Origin: Acanthochlamys bracteata
Taxonomy: Eukaryota; Streptophyta; Magnoliopsida; Pandanales; Velloziaceae
DNA: 64,000 nucleotides
Assembly (NCBI GenBank): GCA_019914995.1
Contig: CM034132.1
Location: 1,490,501 to 1,554,500, forward strand
Direction of reading: 5' to 3'
The position numbers were made by a program, and so were the translations under genes. Every line of letters begins with the position of its first letter. Position 1 is the stretch's first letter. Shown piece by piece: positions 60,909 through 64,000 of this stretch. A model generated the notes under the pieces. It was given only the letters and a program-made list of their open reading frames with translations. It did no database searches and was not told the origin of the DNA.

Positions 60909-63292
60909 ATGGAAGAGATCAGAGGATTGCCTCAACTGTTCTCTTCAGCAGATGGATGTGAGAAAGAAAACATTGCCTCGGACATCGCTCAGGTATTATC
61001 TGCTCCTCTAATTTACTTTTCTTTATGATCTTTGGATAGTTTAACGAACCTCCAAGAAAATGTTTAAGATTCTTTGAAATGGTTTTCTTTCTTGTTCAGC
61101 TTGTGGGTTGGACACCTTTGATCGAACTGAAAAGTATTGCAGAAAAAGAAGGGATAGATGCTAGATTGATTGCAAAGATTGAGTACTACCAGCCACTTTG
61201 CTCTGTTAAAGACCGAGCTGCTCTCAGGTATCTTCCTCATTATTAAGTGATTGGAGATCAGTTGATTATTGAATCAGTTAAGTAATGATATTTCTACTAC
61301 TGCTTTGCTCACTTGATTTTTGGCCGGGCAGAATGATAGAAGATGCGGAAGAGAAGGGTCTAATTAAACCTGGGATTACTACATTGATAGAGCCTACTAG
61401 TGGAAATTTAGGTATAAGCTTGGCTTTTATAGCTATCCGTAAAGGATACAAGTTTGTGGCTGCCATGCCAGCTTCTCTTTCACTGGATAAACGGATCATT
61501 CTGCGATGTTTAGGTGCTGATGTGGTACTTACTGGTAAGACAAATTTTGTTTCCTGCTAATTGTGATAGTATAGGATCAGATTTGTTGGATTGGAATGTG
61601 TATTGAGCAATTTTGGCTATGTTTTGCATAAGCTACTGCCATTAATGTGTGTTCTTTAAAATGCATTTTACTGTTTAGTAAGTCAACAATAGGATACCTT
61701 TTCCTTTAAACTTTTGATATCTCATTCTTCATAGCAACACAACTTACTTAAAGGTGACTACTTATTAACAATCATTTGGGCATCTCTGTCACCTTGAATC
61801 TTGTGGGTATGTAAAAGTAGGTTGCAATTAACTCCATTCGGAGAATTCATCTGTCTAAAGGCATTACAATAAGGTCCTGACTTTTGAGATAACCTATCAG
61901 ATAACTTCATATATGTTTTGATCTTTGAAAATAAAAAGGTGCTAACTATCTTTTCTCCTCTCATCCTTATGAGCAGATCCAAAACTTGGTTTACAGGGAC
62001 TATTTGACAAGGTAGAGCAACTGAAACACGAAATTCCTAATGCACATGTCCTTGATCAGTTTAATAATCCAGCAAACCCTGATGCACACTTTAGGTGGAC
62101 AGGTAAGTTGCCGCCAAGTTTTCCTCTTTTCTTTCAGCTTCTCTTATTTATATGATGTGGCATTTTGCTGTCAATATGTTGCTGCTCCACCATGCTAATT
62201 AATTATAGTCCCACTTTAGGATTGTGGAGACGCAGTCATAGAACTATTAAACTTCCATTGCAATTTAAATGGCACAATCTGCATAGTAGGGTAGACTCGT
62301 ACAAAAAATTTCTTCAGTTCTGTTAATGCTCAGTCTAGTCTGGATTTCTATGATTGTTCACTATTTCTTAGTATTTCATATTTCCGATTTCCACAGTCAT
62401 AGGTCGTTCAGCAGGCGGTTTACATTTTGAGCCTAACTATGTGACCGGTATTCACTAATTTATTGTTAGGACCTGAGATTTGGAAGGACACTGCTGGCAA
62501 AGTGGACATCCTTGTTGTTGGTTCTGGATCGGGAGGAACTGTTTCTGGTGCAGGGAGATACCTTAAGATGAAAAACCCAGGTTTAAAGGTCGTCTGTGTA
62601 GAACCTGGTGAAAGCTCAGTTATTTCAGGTATGTTTCATCTGATTTACATTATGTGTTCATGCTATTTAATCAACGTTCCAAGTGTGACTGTCATAGATT
62701 GTATGAAACTGCTATTTGTTTGACTGAACCCTTTACTGCACCACTTTTATGTTGGCGTTTTGAACTAACTCTTGTTACATATTCTTAAATTCCTTCAGAA
62801 TGCACTTAAATTTGTTTCACTTTGTTGAGATATGCTTCATGCATCATCATTTGGAATCAAGATTCTTTCTGAATGCTATTTCAGGTGGGGAACCGGGGAA
62901 ACATGATATACAGGGCATTGGGCCTGGATTTATTCCAACTAACCTGGACACATCATGTATTGATGAGGTGATTACAGTTACTACTGAAGAAGCAATGTCC
63001 TTCGCTAGGAGACTTGCAACGGAAGAAGGCCTTCTTGTTGGCATCTCCTCAGGAGGCAACGTGGCAGCTAGCATAAAGGTCAATAGCATTCCTTGTGAAG
63101 ATATAGGATAAACTTTACCTTCTTAGCCAATTTTGAGAGCACGTTTAGTGAATCTAACCCTTGCAGGTTGCCCGAAAACCAGAAAACAAAGGAAAGATGA
63201 TTGTGACTCTATTACCAAGTGGTGGGGAGAGATACTTGAGCACAGATTTGTTTGCGGAGGTTAGAGAGGAGTGCATCAGTATGCCCTTCTGA
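60909..63292 (+). CDS. Cysteine-synthase-like PLP enzyme (OAS-TL/beta-substituted alanine synthase family), divergent
   Basis: Seven exons: 60909-60992, 61100-61227, 61332-61534, 61977-62102, 62470-62628, 62885-63078 and 63167-63292; 339 residues, close to cytosolic OAS-TL (about 325). No clear transit peptide. PLP lysine Lys65 lies in CSVKDR. Further family blocks: [50 protein letters not shown] and [15 protein letters not shown]. Several normally invariant motifs are changed: IGNTP is VGWTP, the substrate loop TSGNTG is TSGNLG (residues 93-98), the phosphate loop GxGTGGT is GSGSGGT, and GISSGAA is GISSGGN. The fold and PLP chemistry should be kept, but acetylserine sulfhydrylation may not be. 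It may belong to a side branch with cyanoalanine-synthase, sulfocysteine-synthase, desulfhydrase or unknown activity. Confidence 0.88.
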
Positions 63293-64000
63293 TAATCAAC
63301 GAAAACAACAATGAGATTTGTGAATTGGTTTGAGAATGTTCAGGAGAAAGGATTGCAAAGTAATCAAATGTTTGCAGCTACTTGTCGTATAAATGGCAAC
63401 ATTGATCTTCAGTACTCCACCGTTCAGACTTAAACGAACTTCCTTGAGATTGCAAGTTGGAAGCTTTTCCAATGCATCGAGTTTTGGTGGTGCAGAATGG
63501 TTCATCGCTTCTTGCAAGCGAATGAAGTGATAATGTGGTCATGATGATTATTCTTTCTGCCTGTAAAACCTTTACTAGAGTTTTGCTGTGAGTTGTTGAG
63601 AAAAAACAAGGGACCTGTGTTATGAAAGCTGTTTATTTCTGTTGGTGTTTCAGAAATTCTCTGATCTATTATTTGTCATAGAAATAGCAATTTTATTAGA
63701 CATGCACCCTACACAGGCCTATATGTGACAATCGCCCGTTGGGCCCAGATCAATTTTACGTAGCTATGAAATCTTGCAGTATATAATCAATTCGAAAATG
63801 AACAGACGCTTTAGCAAGACACTAAATTCAATTGTGAGAAACTAGTAATCAGAATGATAAAATAAACGAAGAAGACTTCGACTAACTAATTGTAACCGAA
63901 GTTAATGACTATTTTTTACATATAGTAGTATAATTTTTATATTTTATAGGTACATCTTTTAAATAATCAATGTTTATATATTATTAAATCATTTCTTTAT
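63293..64000. other. 3' UTR and intergenic DNA at the window end
   Basis: About 350 bases are probably 3' UTR of the cysteine-synthase-like gene. The rest is AT-rich with no recognised feature. Open frames on the minus strand are short and overlap the presumed UTR. Confidence 0.5.

Noticed and set aside
1..64000. tRNA, rRNA, CRISPR or a co-directional biosynthetic cluster
   Set aside because: No cloverleaf-like A/B box pairs, ribosomal sequence or regularly spaced repeats were noticed by eye, and neighbouring genes belong to unrelated pathways. A tRNAscan and Infernal run would be needed to exclude RNA genes fully.

Overview
This is a nuclear segment of a eudicot plant, probably a woody rosid, although the sequence alone does not fix the species. 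The evidence is GT-AG spliced genes, very AT-rich intergenic DNA full of small foldback and inverted-repeat elements, and plant-only families: IDD zinc fingers, CC-type glutaredoxin, NPR1, plant HSF, EPFL, IQM, IQD, CYP711A and OAS-TL-like. No bacterial, organellar or viral segment was seen.

Layout, left to right. 427-2272 (+) is the 3' part of a DRG GTPase gene that is cut by the window edge and holds a GC-AG intron. 3619-6938 (+) is a CREC-type EF-hand protein of the secretory pathway. 11974-13757 (-) is an INDETERMINATE-DOMAIN zinc-finger factor. 20735-21100 (-) is a CC-type glutaredoxin of the GRXC9/ROXY19 type with as-1-like promoter motifs. A 2.37-kb hAT transposon with a perfect 8-bp target duplication sits just upstream of it at 21576-23949. 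26406-27242 is an unrecognised, probably broken gene. 30175-33427 (+) is NPR1, convergent with 34186-35886 (-), a class-A heat-shock factor closest to HSFA2. 40054-40687 (+) is a secreted EPFL peptide. 44991-47370 (+) is an IQM calmodulin-binding protein (IQM4-like). 51757-53436 (+) is an IQD6-like protein. 55668-57509 (-) is CYP711A/MAX1. 58991-60016 (+) is a decayed cytokinin-activating LOG gene. 60909-63292 (+) is a divergent cysteine-synthase-like enzyme.

The block HSFA2-like / IQM4-like / IQD6-like / MAX1 matches, as I recall it, the Arabidopsis chromosome 2 neighbourhood At2g26150 to At2g26190. That supports the orthology calls. Functionally the window is rich in signalling genes: salicylic-acid response (NPR1, GRXC9-like), heat response (HSF), calcium/calmodulin (CREC, IQM, IQD), strigolactone synthesis (MAX1), peptide signalling (EPFL) and a dead cytokinin gene. 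These are independent transcription units and not a cluster or operon.

Intergenic DNA holds at least three repeat families: (1) about 250-bp AT-rich MITEs with TIRs near GGGxGTGTTTGG and TAA/TTA target duplications; (2) about 370-bp long-armed foldbacks at 10145 and 41165; (3) a roughly 500-bp dispersed repeat at 49195 and 59150. There are also local tandem duplications, one of which copies the 3' splice-site region of the HSF intron. I found no convincing entirely new biological system. The most unusual items are the altered catalytic motifs of the cysteine-synthase-like enzyme, the LOG pseudogene beside MAX1, the duplicated HSF splice acceptor and the GC-AG intron.
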